A stretch of 64,000 nt of DNA from Leifsonia sp. TF02-11 (GCF_017565305.1 NZ_JAGEKP010000004.1:495296-559295), one strand, 5' to 3'. Numbered from the stretch's first letter, positions 1 to 8,994 are shown. Numbers and translations are program-made. The notes: generated by a model not told the origin, from the sequence alone.

Positions 1-638
1 AGCAGTGTGGTGACCGTGGTCTTGCCGACGCCGCCCTTGCGGGTGAGCACGGGCACGAACCGGGTGCCGCCCTCGAACTGCTTCTGGATGCGGTGGTCGA
101 GCTCCTTGCGCGCCCGCACCTTCGCCGAGTCGCCCAGGTTGACCGTGCGGAACGTGACGTTGTACACGAACCGCTGCCACGGTCCTTCGGGGCCCGGACG
201 CGTCTTGCGGTTGACCTCCAGCAGGCGGTCGGCCGTCAGCATGGCCGCGGGCTCGGGCTGCGGCGAGTGCTCGCCGCGCAGCCGGTCGCGCCGCGACTGG
301 CCGAACGCCTCCGCGTGCGAATCGGACGCGGGGAGCGGGACCTCGTCGCCGCCCGCCTCCTGCTGCGTGGGCGTCGGAGCCGTCGTCAGCCGGGAGGCCA
401 CGATCGCGACGGAGGTGGTGGTCGGATCGGTCGGCGACTCCACGAATCCCGGGTCGACGGGCACGTCGTCGATCGCGACGGCGGCCTCGTCCTCCGGGAT
501 CTCCTGCGGCGGGGTCGGCGGCAGGTCGACGGCGATGCTCAGCGTCGTGTCGACCTCGAGCGGGGACGGGCGGAAGCTGAGCTTCTCGCTCGTCGACTCG
601 AGGTCGCCGCGTTGCGGCTCCTCCGGCTTGTCAGCCAC
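1..638 (-). CDS. MinD/ParA-like ATPase, C-terminal part cut off by window edge
   Basis: A P-loop ATPase of the ParA/MinD/Mrp class, probably acting in positioning or partitioning of a cell component. The visible part is about 212 residues. The first ~140 are acidic and Pro/Ser/Thr rich and look disordered. They are followed by a basic stretch and the deviant Walker A motif KGGVGKTT at the window edge, so the catalytic domain lies outside. The GTG start at 638 is chosen because GAAGGAG lies 8 nt upstream. It lies just downstream of pyc on the same strand (57 bp). The long N-terminal tail is typical of actinobacterial MinD-like proteins of unknown cargo. Family is clear; cargo is unknown. Confidence 0.8.
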   Translation of the reverse strand, partial: MADKPEEPQRGDLESTSEKLSFRPSPLEVDTTLSIAVDLPPTPPQEIPEDEAAVAIDDVPVDPGFVESPTDPTTTSVAIVASRLTTAPTPTQQEAGGDEVPLPASDSHAEAFGQSRRDRLRGEHSPQPEPAAMLTADRLLEVNRKTRPGPEGPWQRFVYNVTFRTVNLGDSAKVRARKELDHRIQKQFEGGTRFVPVLTRKGGVGKTTVTTL

Positions 639-695
639 GGTGGTCACTCCTTCTGCCGCTCGACGTGAGACGACTGCGACAGTTTATCGGGCAGG

Positions 696-3600
696 TCAGG
701 CGGGGGTGATGACGACCAGGAGGTCGCCCGCATCGACCTGCTGGGTCTTCGGGATGGCGAGGCGCTCGATCGTGCCGGCGACGGGGGCGGTGATGGCCGC
801 CTCCATCTTCATGGCCTCGATCGACGCGACCGACTGGCCGGCGGCCACGACATCGCCCGGCACGACGTGGAGGGTGACCACACCGGAGAACGGTGCGGCG
901 ACCTGGCCGGGCTTGGCGGTGTCGGCCTTCTCGGCCGCCTTGGCCTCCACGACGATGCTGCGGTCGCGCACGAACACCGGCCGCAGCTGGCCGTTGAGCG
1001 TGGTCATGACCGTGCGCATGCCCTTCTCGTCGGCCTCGCCGATGGCCTCCAGTCCGATGTAGAGCCGCACGCCCTTGCTGAACTCGATGACGTGCTCCTC
1101 GCCGGCGCCCAGGCCGTACAGGTAGTCGACCGAGTCCACGACGGAGAGGTCGCCGAACAGCTCGCGCATCTGCTCGTAGATCCGCGTCGGGGCCGGGAAC
1201 AGCAGTCGGTTGAGCGCCGCGCGGCGCGAGGCGCTCGAGCCCTCGAGAGCCTCCGCGTCGGTCGACGAGATCTCTTCGACGCCGACCTTGATGGTCTTGC
1301 CCGCGAGCACCTTCGTGCGGAACGGCTCCGGCCAGCCGCCGGGCAGCTCGCCCAGCTCGCCCGCCATGAACCCGACGACCGAGTCGGGGATGTCGTAGTT
1401 CTGCGGGTTCTCCGCGAAGTCGTCGGGGTCGGCGCGCACGGCCGCCAGGTGCAGCGCGAGGTCGCCGACGACCTTCGACGACGGCGTCACCTTGGGGATG
1501 CGTCCCAGGATGCGGTTGGCGGCGGCGTACATGTCCTCCACCAGCTCGAAGTCCTCGGCGAGGCCCAGCGCCTTGGCCTGCTGACGCAGGTTGGAGAGCT
1601 GGCCGCCGGGGATCTCGTGCTTGTAGACGCGACCCGTGGGGCCGGGCAGTCCCGACTCGAACGGCCGGTAGACCTGGCGGACGGCCTCCCAGTACGGCTC
1701 GAGGTCCTCCACCGCCGACAGCGAGATGCCGGTGTCGCGATCGGTGTGCGCGAGCGCGGCGACGAGTGCGGAGGCGCTCGGCTGGCTGGTGGTGCCCGCC
1801 ATCGGCGCGCTGGCCACGTCGACTGCGTCGGCGCCGGCGCGTGCGGCCGCGAGCAGCGTCGCGAGCTGTCCGCCCGGAGTGTCGTGGGTGTGCACGTGCA
1901 CGGGGAGGTCGAACCGCTCGCGGAACGCCGCGACCAGCTTCTCCGCCGCGGCGGGGCGCAGCAGACCCGCCATGTCCTTGATCGCGAGGATGTGCGCGCC
2001 GGACTCCACGATCTGCTCGGCGAGCCGCAGGTAGTAGTCGAGCGTGTACAGGTCTTCCGCCGGGTCGAGCAGGTCGGCCGTGTAGCAGACCGCGACCTCG
2101 GCGACGGAGGTGCCGGTGGCCAGCACCGACTCGATCGCCGGGCGCATCTGCGACACGTCGTTGAGCGCGTCGAAGATCCGGAAGATGTCCACACCGGTCG
2201 CCGCGGCCTCCCGCACGAACGCGTCGGTCACCTGCGTCGGGTACGGCGTGTAGCCGACGGTGTTGCGGCCGCGCAGCAGCATCTGGATGTTGATGTTCGG
2301 CAGCGCCTCGCGCAGGGACGCGAGCCGCTCCCACGGGTCCTCGCCGAGGAAGCGCAGCGCGACGTCGTAGGTCGCGCCTCCCCAGGCCTCGACCGAGAGC
2401 AGCTCGGGCGTGAGCCGTGCCACGTAGGGCGCGACGGCCAGGAGGTCCTTGGTGCGCACGCGCGTCGCCAGCAGGGACTGGTGGGCGTCGCGGAAGGTGG
2501 TCTCGGTGACCGCGAGCGCGGTCTGGGCGCGGAGGGCGTCGGCGAAGCCCTTCGGGCCCAGCTCCAGCAGGCGCTGGCGGGAGCCGGACGGCGCAGGCAC
2601 ACCCAGGTCGATGCGCGGGAGCTTCTCGACCGGCGCCGCGACCTCCGGACGCGGACCGTTGGGCTGGTTGACGGTGACATCGGCCAGCCAGTTGAGCACC
2701 TTCGTGCCGCGGTCTTTGGAGGCGCGGCCCTTGAACAGCTCAGGGCGCTCCTCGATGAAGGACGTGGAGACGTTGCCCGCGATGAAGTCCGGGTCCTCCA
2801 TGACCGCCTGGAGGAACGGGATGTTGGTGGCGACGCCGCGCACGCGGAACTCGGCCAGGGCGCGGCGTGCCCGCAGCACGGCGGCCGGGAAGTCGCGGCC
2901 GCGCGTGATGAGCTTGGCCAGCATCGAGTCGAAGTGCGGGCTGATCTGCGCGCCCGGGTTGATCGTTCCGCCGTCGAGGCGGATTCCGGCGCCGCCGGGC
3001 GAGCGGTAGGTCGTGATCTTGCCGGTGTCCGGGCGGAAGTTCGCCGTCGGGTCCTCGGTGGTGATGCGGCACTGGAGCGCCGCGCCGCGCATCTGCACCG
3101 AGTCTTGGCTGAGGCCGAGGTCGGCGAGCGTCTCGCCGGCCGCGATGCGGATCTGCGACTGCACCAGGTCGACGTCGGTGATCTCCTCCGTGACCGTGTG
3201 CTCGACCTGGATGCGCGGGTTCATCTCGATGAACACGTGCTGGCCGGCGCGCTCCCCCGCGGTGTCGAGCAGGAACTCGACGGTGCCCGCGTTCTCGTAG
3301 CCGATCGAGCGCGCGAAGGCGACGGCGTCGCGGTAGAGCGACTGACGGATCTCGTCCGAGAGGTTCGGGGCGGGCGCGATCTCGACCACCTTCTGGTGGC
3401 GGCGCTGCACCGAGCAGTCGCGCTCGAACAGGTGGATGGTGTCGCCGGTGCCGTCGGCGAGGATCTGCACCTCGATGTGGCGGGGGCGGAGCACCGCCTG
3501 CTCGAGGAACATGGTGGGGTCGCCGAACGCGCTGTCGGCCTCGCGCATGGCCTCTTCGAGCGACGCGCGGAGGTCCTCCTTGCGGGCGACCCGGCGCATG

Positions 3601-4100
3601 CCGCGGCCGCCGCCTCCCGCGACCGCCTTGGCGAAGATCGGGAACCCGATCTCGTCCGCGCCCGCCAGCAGCTCCTCGATGTCGCGCGACGGCGGCGTCG
3701 ACTTGAGGACGGGGACGCCCGCGGCGATCGCGTGCTCCTTCGCCGTGACCTTGTTGCCGGCCATCTCGAGCACCTCGGCGCGCGGGCCGATGAACGCGAT
3801 GCCGGCGGCGCGCGCGGCGTCCGCGAGTTCGGGGTTCTCGGAGAGGAAGCCGTAGCCGGGGTAGATGGCGTCGGCGCCCGACTCCTTGGCGACGCGGATG
3901 ATCTCCTGAACGTCGAGGTAGGCGCGCACCGGGTGGCCGGGCTCTCCGATCTGGTAAGCCTCGTCCGCCTTCAGCCGGTGCATCGAGTTGCGGTCTTCGT
4001 ACGGGAAGACGGCGACCGTGGCGGCGCCCAGTTCATAAGCGGCGCGGAACGCCCTGATGGCGATTTCTCCGCGATTGGCAACGAGGATCTTACGGAACAT
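696..4100 (-). CDS. pyc: Pyruvate carboxylase
   Basis: Biotin-dependent carboxylation of pyruvate to oxaloacetate, the main anaplerotic reaction. The protein has 1134 residues, the normal length for single-chain pyruvate carboxylase. Domain order is biotin carboxylase (residues ~1-450, beginning FRKILVANRGEIAIR, with the Gly-rich ATP loop GGGGRGMR), carboxyltransferase (about 530-830, with FRDAHQSLLATR), the allosteric/PYC_OADA region, and the biotinyl domain with the lysine motif EAMKME near the C-terminus. The ATG at 4100 is chosen because the family starts immediately before MFRKILVANRGE and AAAGG lies 6 nt upstream. The open frame upstream of it is not conserved. It is divergent from parA across 70 bp. 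Identity is secure. Confidence 0.97.
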   Translation of the reverse strand: MFRKILVANRGEIAIRAFRAAYELGAATVAVFPYEDRNSMHRLKADEAYQIGEPGHPVRAYLDVQEIIRVAKESGADAIYPGYGFLSENPELADAARAAGIAFIGPRAEVLEMAGNKVTAKEHAIAAGVPVLKSTPPSRDIEELLAGADEIGFPIFAKAVAGGGGRGMRRVARKEDLRASLEEAMREADSAFGDPTMFLEQAVLRPRHIEVQILADGTGDTIHLFERDCSVQRRHQKVVEIAPAPNLSDEIRQSLYRDAVAFARSIGYENAGTVEFLLDTAGERAGQHVFIEMNPRIQVEHTVTEEITDVDLVQSQIRIAAGETLADLGLSQDSVQMRGAALQCRITTEDPTANFRPDTGKITTYRSPGGAGIRLDGGTINPGAQISPHFDSMLAKLITRGRDFPAAVLRARRALAEFRVRGVATNIPFLQAVMEDPDFIAGNVSTSFIEERPELFKGRASKDRGTKVLNWLADVTVNQPNGPRPEVAAPVEKLPRIDLGVPAPSGSRQRLLELGPKGFADALRAQTALAVTETTFRDAHQSLLATRVRTKDLLAVAPYVARLTPELLSVEAWGGATYDVALRFLGEDPWERLASLREALPNINIQMLLRGRNTVGYTPYPTQVTDAFVREAAATGVDIFRIFDALNDVSQMRPAIESVLATGTSVAEVAVCYTADLLDPAEDLYTLDYYLRLAEQIVESGAHILAIKDMAGLLRPAAAEKLVAAFRERFDLPVHVHTHDTPGGQLATLLAAARAGADAVDVASAPMAGTTSQPSASALVAALAHTDRDTGISLSAVEDLEPYWEAVRQVYRPFESGLPGPTGRVYKHEIPGGQLSNLRQQAKALGLAEDFELVEDMYAAANRILGRIPKVTPSSKVVGDLALHLAAVRADPDDFAENPQNYDIPDSVVGFMAGELGELPGGWPEPFRTKVLAGKTIKVGVEEISSTDAEALEGSSASRRAALNRLLFPAPTRIYEQMRELFGDLSVVDSVDYLYGLGAGEEHVIEFSKGVRLYIGLEAIGEADEKGMRTVMTTLNGQLRPVFVRDRSIVVEAKAAEKADTAKPGQVAAPFSGVVTLHVVPGDVVAAGQSVASIEAMKMEAAITAPVAGTIERLAIPKTQQVDAGDLLVVITPA

Positions 4101-4170
4101 GGGGACCTTTCGAGCAGGGGTCGGCACCACACAGCAAACGGTTAGGTACTCCAAGACTAGTGAAGGTAAC

Positions 4171-4989
4171 GTGGCTGTCGTGCACGTACTCAGCGTTAGT
4201 TCCCTCAAGGGCGGTGTCGGAAAGACCACGGTGACGCTCGGTCTGGCCTCTGCCGCCTTCGCGAAAGGGCTCAGGACGCTCGTCGTCGACCTCGACCCGC
4301 AGTCGGACGTCTCTACCGGCATGGACATCCAGGTCGCCGGTCATCTCAACGTCGCCGACGTGCTCGCCTCGCCCAAGGAGAAGATCGTCCGCGCGGCGAT
4401 CGCGCCGTCGGGCTGGACCAAGGGTCGTCCCGGCAAGGTCGACGTCATGATCGGCAGCCCGTCCGCCATCAATTTCGACGGCCCGCACCCGAGCATCCGC
4501 GACATCTGGAAGCTCGAGGAGGCACTCGCCAACGTCGAGCACGACTACGAGCTGGTGCTCATCGACTGCGCCCCGTCGCTCAACGCGCTCACCCGCACGG
4601 CGTGGGCCGCGAGCGACCGGGTGGCCGTCGTCACCGAGCCCGGCCTGTTCTCGGTGGCCGCCGCCGACCGCGCGCTGCGCGCGATCGAGGAGATCCGCCG
4701 CGGCCTCTCGCCGCGCCTCCAACCGCTCGGCATCATCGTCAACCGCGCGCGTGTGCAGTCGCTGGAGCACCAGTTCCGCATCAAGGAACTGCGCGACATG
4801 TTCGGCCCGCTGGTGCTCTCGCCCCAGCTCCCGGAGCGCACCTCGCTGCAGCAGGCACAGGGTGCGGCCAAGCCGCTGCACGTCTGGCCGGGTGAAAGTG
4901 CGCAGGAGATGGCGCACAACTTCGACCTCCTGCTCGAGCGCGTCCTCCGCACCGCGAAGATCGGCGAGTACGCCGTCGCGGGCTCCTGA
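4171..4989 (+). CDS. ParA family ATPase, orphan
   Basis: A ParA-type Walker ATPase of about 272 residues, carrying the deviant Walker A motif KGGVGKTT near residue 15, the A-prime aspartates in DLDPQSDVS and Walker B LIDCAPSLNALT. Such proteins move DNA or protein cargo along the nucleoid by ATP-dependent dimer cycling. No parB and no scpA/scpB follow, so its partner is not local. The GTG at 4171 sits 4 nt after GAAGG. A second in-frame GTG at 4180 matches the usual family start (HVLSVSSLKGG) and is an equally good choice. It ends just before a hairpin shared with the convergent MerR gene. Confidence 0.9.
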   Translation: MAVVHVLSVSSLKGGVGKTTVTLGLASAAFAKGLRTLVVDLDPQSDVSTGMDIQVAGHLNVADVLASPKEKIVRAAIAPSGWTKGRPGKVDVMIGSPSAINFDGPHPSIRDIWKLEEALANVEHDYELVLIDCAPSLNALTRTAWAASDRVAVVTEPGLFSVAAADRALRAIEEIRRGLSPRLQPLGIIVNRARVQSLEHQFRIKELRDMFGPLVLSPQLPERTSLQQAQGAAKPLHVWPGESAQEMAHNFDLLLERVLRTAKIGEYAVAGS

Positions 4990-5022
4990 CCCGACAGCCG
5001 AGTACGCCCGAATCCGACGAAA

Positions 5023-5061
5023 AACCGTCGACTACGCAGACAGTTCGCGTACTCGACGGTT
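5023..5061 (-). terminator. Hairpin terminator after the MerR gene
   Basis: A 15-bp stem with one mismatch (5023-5037 against 5047-5061) and a 9-nt loop. On the minus strand it is followed by five Ts (5024 to 5020), so it fits an intrinsic terminator for the MerR gene. It may also act on parA reading the other way. Confidence 0.7.
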
Positions 5062-5078
5062 CTCGGGGCGTTCTGGGC

Positions 5079-5630
5079 TCAGGAGGCCTTGAACTTGGCC
5101 GCGCGGCGCGCGGCGAGCTCATCGAGGTCGTCGCCCTGGGTGTCGAGCTCGACGAGGGACGACTCCACCTCGCGCAGCACCTTGCCGACGGCGATGCCGA
5201 ACACGCCCTGGCCGCGGCTCACGAGGTCGATGACCTCGTCGTTGGAGGTGCAGAGGTAGACGCTGGCGCCGTCGCTCATGAGGGTGGTCTGGGCCAGGTC
5301 GTTCACGCCGGCCTCGCGCAGCTGGTTGACCGCCGTGCGGATCTGCTGCAGCGAGATGCCGGTGTCGAGCAGACGCTTGACCAGCTTGAGCACGAGGATG
5401 TCGCGGAAGCCGTAGAGGCGCTGCGAACCGGACCCCGCTGCGCCGCGAACGGTCGGCTCCACGAGCCCGGTGCGCGCCCAGTAGTCCAGCTGGCGGTAGG
5501 AGATGCCGGCTGCGCGGGCGGCGACGGCGCCGCGGTAGCCGTTGGCGTCGTCCATCTCGGGCAGGCCGTCGGTGAACAGCAGGCCCAGGTCGTACCGGGC
5601 GGCGCCGCTGTCACGACTCAATTCGCTCAT
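5079..5630 (-). CDS. MerR family transcriptional regulator
   Basis: A DNA-binding regulator of 183 residues with an N-terminal MerR winged helix (about residues 35-105; GISYRQLDYWARTGLV is the recognition part) and a C-terminal region with no metal-binding Cys motif. It corresponds in position to Rv1830 of Mycobacterium tuberculosis, the last gene of the garA-ftsR-merR block. In that organism a DUF151 nuclease gene lies between; here there is only a 123-bp gap to ftsR. The ATG at 5630 follows an AGAGGCAGG-like site. The effector is not predictable from sequence. Confidence 0.88.
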   Translation of the reverse strand: MSELSRDSGAARYDLGLLFTDGLPEMDDANGYRGAVAARAAGISYRQLDYWARTGLVEPTVRGAAGSGSQRLYGFRDILVLKLVKRLLDTGISLQQIRTAVNQLREAGVNDLAQTTLMSDGASVYLCTSNDEVIDLVSRGQGVFGIAVGKVLREVESSLVELDTQGDDLDELAARRAAKFKAS

Positions 5631-5753
5631 GCTGCCTGCCTCTCGCCCGGGTCCTTCGGATCCTGCGTCTCCGAATGAGCCGCTTCATCAACGGTACCCA
5701 TCCCCCGGTCCCCGGGCAACGACATCCGACAATCGTCGTCGGCGTGTCGGGGC

Positions 5754-6455
5754 TCAGGGCCGAAGACGCTCGAGAGCGGCGCGGATGATGCTGCCGCGCA
5801 CGACGTCGAGCTGACCGGCGATCTCGCGCGCCAGCTCGGCCGTCTGCGGGCGCGACGTGACGTCGTTGCGCCGCGCCAGCGGCACCAGAGCGGTCTCGAT
5901 CAAGCCGATCTCACGCTCTGCCGCGGCGCGGAATCCACGCAGATGGCGCGGCCCGATCCCGGTGCGGGCGAGCTCGGCCAGCGCGCGCAGCACGGTCAGC
6001 GCCTCCTCGCCGTAGACATCGGCGGGCACGATGAGGGAGGCGCTCACGGCCTCCTGGAGCAGCTCGGGGGTCGCCCCGGCCTCGTGCAGCAGTTCGTCGC
6101 GCTGGAAGCGGCGACCGGCCGACAGCATCGACGTGGCCGACGATGCCGACGCGCCACCGGGGATCGGCGGGTCACCCCCGGCGTCGACCTCTGCGAGGTA
6201 CTTCTTGATCACCTTCAGGGGGAGGTAGTGGTCGCGCTGCATCGCGAGCACCGTGTGCAGCCGCTCGACATCGGCGGGCGAGAACTTGCGATAGCCCGAC
6301 GCGGTCCGCGACGGGGTGACGAGCCCGCGCTCCTCGAGGAACCGGAGCTTCGACGACGAGAGGTCGGGGAACTCCGGCGTGAGCCGCGCGAGGACCTGGC
6401 CGATCGAGAGCAGTGCGGGCGAGGCGGCCGGGGCTCTCGCTGCTTGCCGGGCCAC
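5754..6455 (-). CDS. ftsR: MerR-like regulator FtsR
   Basis: A MerR-type regulator of 233 residues. The helix-turn-helix lies at about residues 15-85 (IGQVLARLTPEFPDLSSSKL, then LRFLEERGLVTPSR), followed by a helical C-terminal domain. In Corynebacterium glutamicum the orthologue next to odhI activates ftsZ, and M. tuberculosis Rv1828 is next to garA; the same neighbour is seen here. The GTG at 6455 is 11 nt after the garA stop, so the two are probably co-transcribed. The start has no strong ribosome site, only AGGG 9 nt upstream. Family is strongly supported; target genes are inferred from orthologues. Confidence 0.85.
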   Translation of the reverse strand: MARQAARAPAASPALLSIGQVLARLTPEFPDLSSSKLRFLEERGLVTPSRTASGYRKFSPADVERLHTVLAMQRDHYLPLKVIKKYLAEVDAGGDPPIPGGASASSATSMLSAGRRFQRDELLHEAGATPELLQEAVSASLIVPADVYGEEALTVLRALAELARTGIGPRHLRGFRAAAEREIGLIETALVPLARRNDVTSRPQTAELAREIAGQLDVVRGSIIRAALERLRP

Positions 6456-6466
6456 GAAGAGCGGCC

Positions 6467-6988
6467 CTAGCCGTTCGCCGCGGCGGCGAGATCTTGGCGG
6501 GACGCGTAGAACGTGAGCCGGAACTTGCCGATCTGGACCTCGGACGAGTCGCTGAGCAGGGCGCTCTCGATGCGCACGCCGTCGTAATACGTGCCGTTGA
6601 GCGACCCCAGGTCGCGGACCTCGAAGGCCGTGCCGCGACGCGTGAACTCCGCATGACGACGCGACACCGTCACGTCGTCGAGGAAGATGTCGGCGTTGGG
6701 GTGGCGTCCGGCGCTGGTCACGTCGGCGTCGAGGAGGAAGCGAGCTCCCGTGTTCGGACCGCGTCGCACGATGAGAAGAGCCGACCCGGACGGCAGGGCG
6801 GCAATCGCCTCCTGCTCCTCTGGGCTGATCACGCCGTCGACCGGGAACATCTTGGAGACGAACTCCTCGCCGAAGCGTGCTGTCGTGTCCTCGTTCCCCG
6901 TCGCGGAATCGCGCAGGGGGTTCGCGGCGTCGCGACCGTCGTCGTCTCCGGCGGGGAAACTCTCGGCCGGGTTGTTCTCGTCAGGCAC
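6467..6988 (-). CDS. garA: FHA domain protein GarA/OdhI
   Basis: A 173-residue forkhead-associated protein. The C-terminal FHA domain (about residues 85-160) has the phosphothreonine-binding residues in GRHPNADI, SRRHAEF and LGSLNGTYYDG. The N-terminal tail carries DTTARF, matching the ETTxxF phosphorylation site of GarA/OdhI, where Ser/Thr kinase phosphorylation causes self-binding and relieves inhibition of 2-oxoglutarate dehydrogenase. The GTG at 6988 is set by AGGAGG 6 nt upstream and overlaps the stop of the preceding phosphatidyltransferase gene by 8 nt, so translation is probably coupled. It is followed by ftsR. Role is from family knowledge. Confidence 0.9.
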   Translation of the reverse strand: MPDENNPAESFPAGDDDGRDAANPLRDSATGNEDTTARFGEEFVSKMFPVDGVISPEEQEAIAALPSGSALLIVRRGPNTGARFLLDADVTSAGRHPNADIFLDDVTVSRRHAEFTRRGTAFEVRDLGSLNGTYYDGVRIESALLSDSSEVQIGKFRLTFYASRQDLAAAANG

Positions 6989-7610
6989 CGTCAACCTCCT
7001 CTCGATCAAGCCTATCGGAATGTGGGCCGCTGTCATCGGCCGGAAGACGGATGACCCGGGCCGTCTCGCGAATGTAGACGATTCCCGCCCACCAGTACAG
7101 GAACGCTCCCCAGAGCGCGAACGCCCAGCCGAGCGGCAGGGAGTAGGGAGCGAGCGGCGCGAACGCCTCGCCCAGCATCAGGAGCGGGAGCGCCCAGAAC
7201 AGGCAGAAGGTGGCCACTTTTCCGAGGTGGTGCACCGGGAGCGGTCCGAAGCCATGGTTCGCGAGGATGACGCCGAGCACCGCGAGCATGACGTCGCGCG
7301 CGACGATGACCGCCACCAGCCACCAGGGGATGACCTCCCGCCAGGCGAGGCCGACGAGCGCGGCGAAGATGTAGAGGCGGTCGGCGGCGGGGTCGAGGAG
7401 CTGGCCGAGTCGCGAGACCTGGTCGAGCTTCCTGGCCAGCCAGCCGTCGAGGAAATCGGTGATGCTCGACACGATGAGGACGCCGAGCGCGAGCGCGTCC
7501 TCCCCCACGATCACGAACCACAGGAACACCGGGACCAGAGCGAGCCGGAAGAAGCTGAGAGCGTTCGGGACCGTCCACACGCGCGAGCTCACCGCGCCGA
7601 CACCATCCAC
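6981..7610 (-). CDS. CDP-alcohol phosphatidyltransferase (PgsA-like)
   Basis: An integral membrane enzyme that transfers a phosphatidyl group from CDP-diacylglycerol to an alcohol, probably glycerol 3-phosphate or a related head group. The 209-residue protein has several hydrophobic segments and the full signature with its aspartates in DFLDGWLAR (residues ~50-58) and GQLLDPAADR. It sits upstream of garA as pgsA2 does in mycobacteria. The GTG start at 7610 has no ribosome site but a TAGAGT hexamer ends 6 nt before it, fitting a leaderless transcript. The exact acceptor (glycerol phosphate, inositol phosphate or cardiolipin synthesis) cannot be read from the sequence. Confidence 0.85.
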   Translation of the reverse strand: MDGVGAVSSRVWTVPNALSFFRLALVPVFLWFVIVGEDALALGVLIVSSITDFLDGWLARKLDQVSRLGQLLDPAADRLYIFAALVGLAWREVIPWWLVAVIVARDVMLAVLGVILANHGFGPLPVHHLGKVATFCLFWALPLLMLGEAFAPLAPYSLPLGWAFALWGAFLYWWAGIVYIRETARVIRLPADDSGPHSDRLDREEVDGA

Positions 7611-7616
7611 GTTTCC

Positions 7617-7622
7617 ACTCTA
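7617..7622 (-). promoter_or_regulatory. -10 box TAGAGT of the phosphatidyltransferase gene
   Basis: TAGAGT on the minus strand, 6 nt before GTG 7610. The predicted first transcribed base is at or next to the start codon. Confidence 0.55.
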
Positions 7623-7660
7623 GTGACCGCTTGTCCCCCATCGCGCGTCGATGTGCCCCC

Positions 7661-7666
7661 TAGGAT
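7661..7666 (+). promoter_or_regulatory. -10 box TAGGAT of the DUF1295 gene
   Basis: TAGGAT 7 nt before GTG 7674. It is divergent from the TAGAGT box of the neighbouring gene. Confidence 0.55.
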
Positions 7667-7673
7667 GTGGGGC

Positions 7674-8501
7674 GTGGAGCCCTTCATCGTCTGTCTGTGG
7701 ATCCTCGTCGGCGTGTGCGCCGCCACCTGGGTGCTCTCGCTGATCACCGGCGAGCACTCGTGGGTCGATCGGATCTGGTCGATCGTGCCCGTGGCGTACG
7801 TGTGGGTGTTCGCCGGCGCTGCCGGCCTCCAGGACGCCCGGCTGAACCTGATGGCGGGCCTGGTCACGCTGTGGGGAGCGCGGCTCACGTTCAACTTCGC
7901 GCGCAAGGGCGGCTACGCGCCCGGCGGGGAGGACTACCGCTGGGAAGTGCTGCGCGGGCGGATGGGACGCGGGGCGTTCGCGCTGTTCAATCTGTTCTTC
8001 ATCGTGATCTACCAGAACGTGCTCCTGCTGCTGATCGCGCTTCCCGCCTGGACTGCGTACCTGCACCCGACGCCGCTGAACGCGCTCGACATCGTCTGCG
8101 TCGTGCTCTTCCTGCTGTTCCTGGCGGGCGAGACGATCGCCGACCAGCAGCAGTGGAGCTTCCACCAGTGGAAGAAGCGGGAGGTCGCAGCCGGCTGGCA
8201 GCCGAGCCCGCGCTTCCTGCAGACCGGGCTGTTCCGGTTCTCGCGGCACCCGAACTTCTTCTTCGAGCAGGCGCAGTGGTGGGTGGTCTTCCTGTTCGGC
8301 TGCGCCGCCGCCGGTTCGATCCTGCAGTGGACGGTGATCGGCCCGCTGCTGCTGACCGGCCTGTTCATCGGCTCGACCGTGTTCACGGAGAGCATCTCGC
8401 GCTCGCGCTATCCCGAGTACGCGGACTACCAGCGACGCACGTCGCCGATCGTCCCGTGGTTCCCGCGCCGCGGCGGCGAGACGGTCACCGCGCGGTCGTG
8501 A
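7674..8501 (+). CDS. DUF1295 family membrane protein (steroid 5-alpha reductase-like)
   Basis: A 275-residue polytopic membrane protein of the DUF1295 family, related to steroid 5-alpha reductases and isoprenylcysteine methyltransferases. About seven hydrophobic segments are visible. The conserved C-terminal block includes RFSRHPNFFFEQAQWW and SRSRYPEYADYQRRT, which in this superfamily bind NADPH or a cofactor. GTG 7674 is preferred; an ATG at 7665 (three codons earlier) overlaps the -10 box and is less likely. The substrate is unknown. Its 3' end overlaps the convergent membrane-protein gene by 17 bp. Confidence 0.85.
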   Translation: MEPFIVCLWILVGVCAATWVLSLITGEHSWVDRIWSIVPVAYVWVFAGAAGLQDARLNLMAGLVTLWGARLTFNFARKGGYAPGGEDYRWEVLRGRMGRGAFALFNLFFIVIYQNVLLLLIALPAWTAYLHPTPLNALDIVCVVLFLLFLAGETIADQQQWSFHQWKKREVAAGWQPSPRFLQTGLFRFSRHPNFFFEQAQWWVVFLFGCAAAGSILQWTVIGPLLLTGLFIGSTVFTESISRSRYPEYADYQRRTSPIVPWFPRRGGETVTARS

Positions 8502-8982
8502 CGGCGCGAGCCGGACGCGGGAAGGCCTCCCGCATGTGGTCGGAGTCGAGGTAGTCGGCGACGCCGATGAGGATGAGGCTGAACACGATCTGCTCCGTCA
8601 CCATCCAGAGCGGATACAGCCCGGGGATCGCCGCCATCACGAGCGTCACGACCGGGAAGATCTTGGAGAACAGCCGCAGGCGCGAATACGCCCAGTAGTA
8701 GCCCTTCTGGGCGCGCCAGGCGAAATAGAACAGTGTCACGGTCATGCCGAGCACGACCACCGAGCGCATCCAGACGGCGAACGGCACGGCCGCACCGTGG
8801 AGCGTGAGGACGAGTGCGATGACGACCGCGGTCGTTCCGATGACGAGTTCGGCGAGCAGCAGCCAGGCGATGACGATGAACGCGCGGCGTGTGCGCGGGT
8901 GGTCGCGCCCCTCCTCGGGGACGGTGTACCCGGCGTGGCGGCCGCCCGCGATCCGGTCGAGCCGTCGGAGCAGGGATTCCAT
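8485..8982 (-). CDS. Hypothetical four-helix membrane protein
   Basis: A 165-residue protein that I do not recognise. A basic, soluble N-terminus (about 30 residues) is followed by four hydrophobic segments at roughly residues 33-60, 68-90, 103-125 and 127-145, then a short hydrophilic tail. ATG 8982 is chosen because a TACCGT box lies 6 nt upstream and no ribosome site is present. An upstream GTG-initiated extension would include the promoter. Nothing around it indicates a pathway. Confidence 0.75.
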   Translation of the reverse strand: MESLLRRLDRIAGGRHAGYTVPEEGRDHPRTRRAFIVIAWLLLAELVIGTTAVVIALVLTLHGAAVPFAVWMRSVVVLGMTVTLFYFAWRAQKGYYWAYSRLRLFSKIFPVVTLVMAAIPGLYPLWMVTEQIVFSLILIGVADYLDSDHMREAFPRPARAVTTAR

Positions 8983-8988
8983 GCATCC

Positions 8989-8994
8989 ACGGTA
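8989..8994 (-). promoter_or_regulatory. -10 box TACCGT
   Basis: TACCGT on the minus strand, 6 nt before ATG 8982. Confidence 0.5.

Noticed and set aside
867..4145. A very long open frame antisense to pyruvate carboxylase (over 1000 codons)
   Set aside because: It mirrors pyc codon structure in a GC-rich genome, is Arg/Gly/Val/His rich and has no domain or ribosome site.
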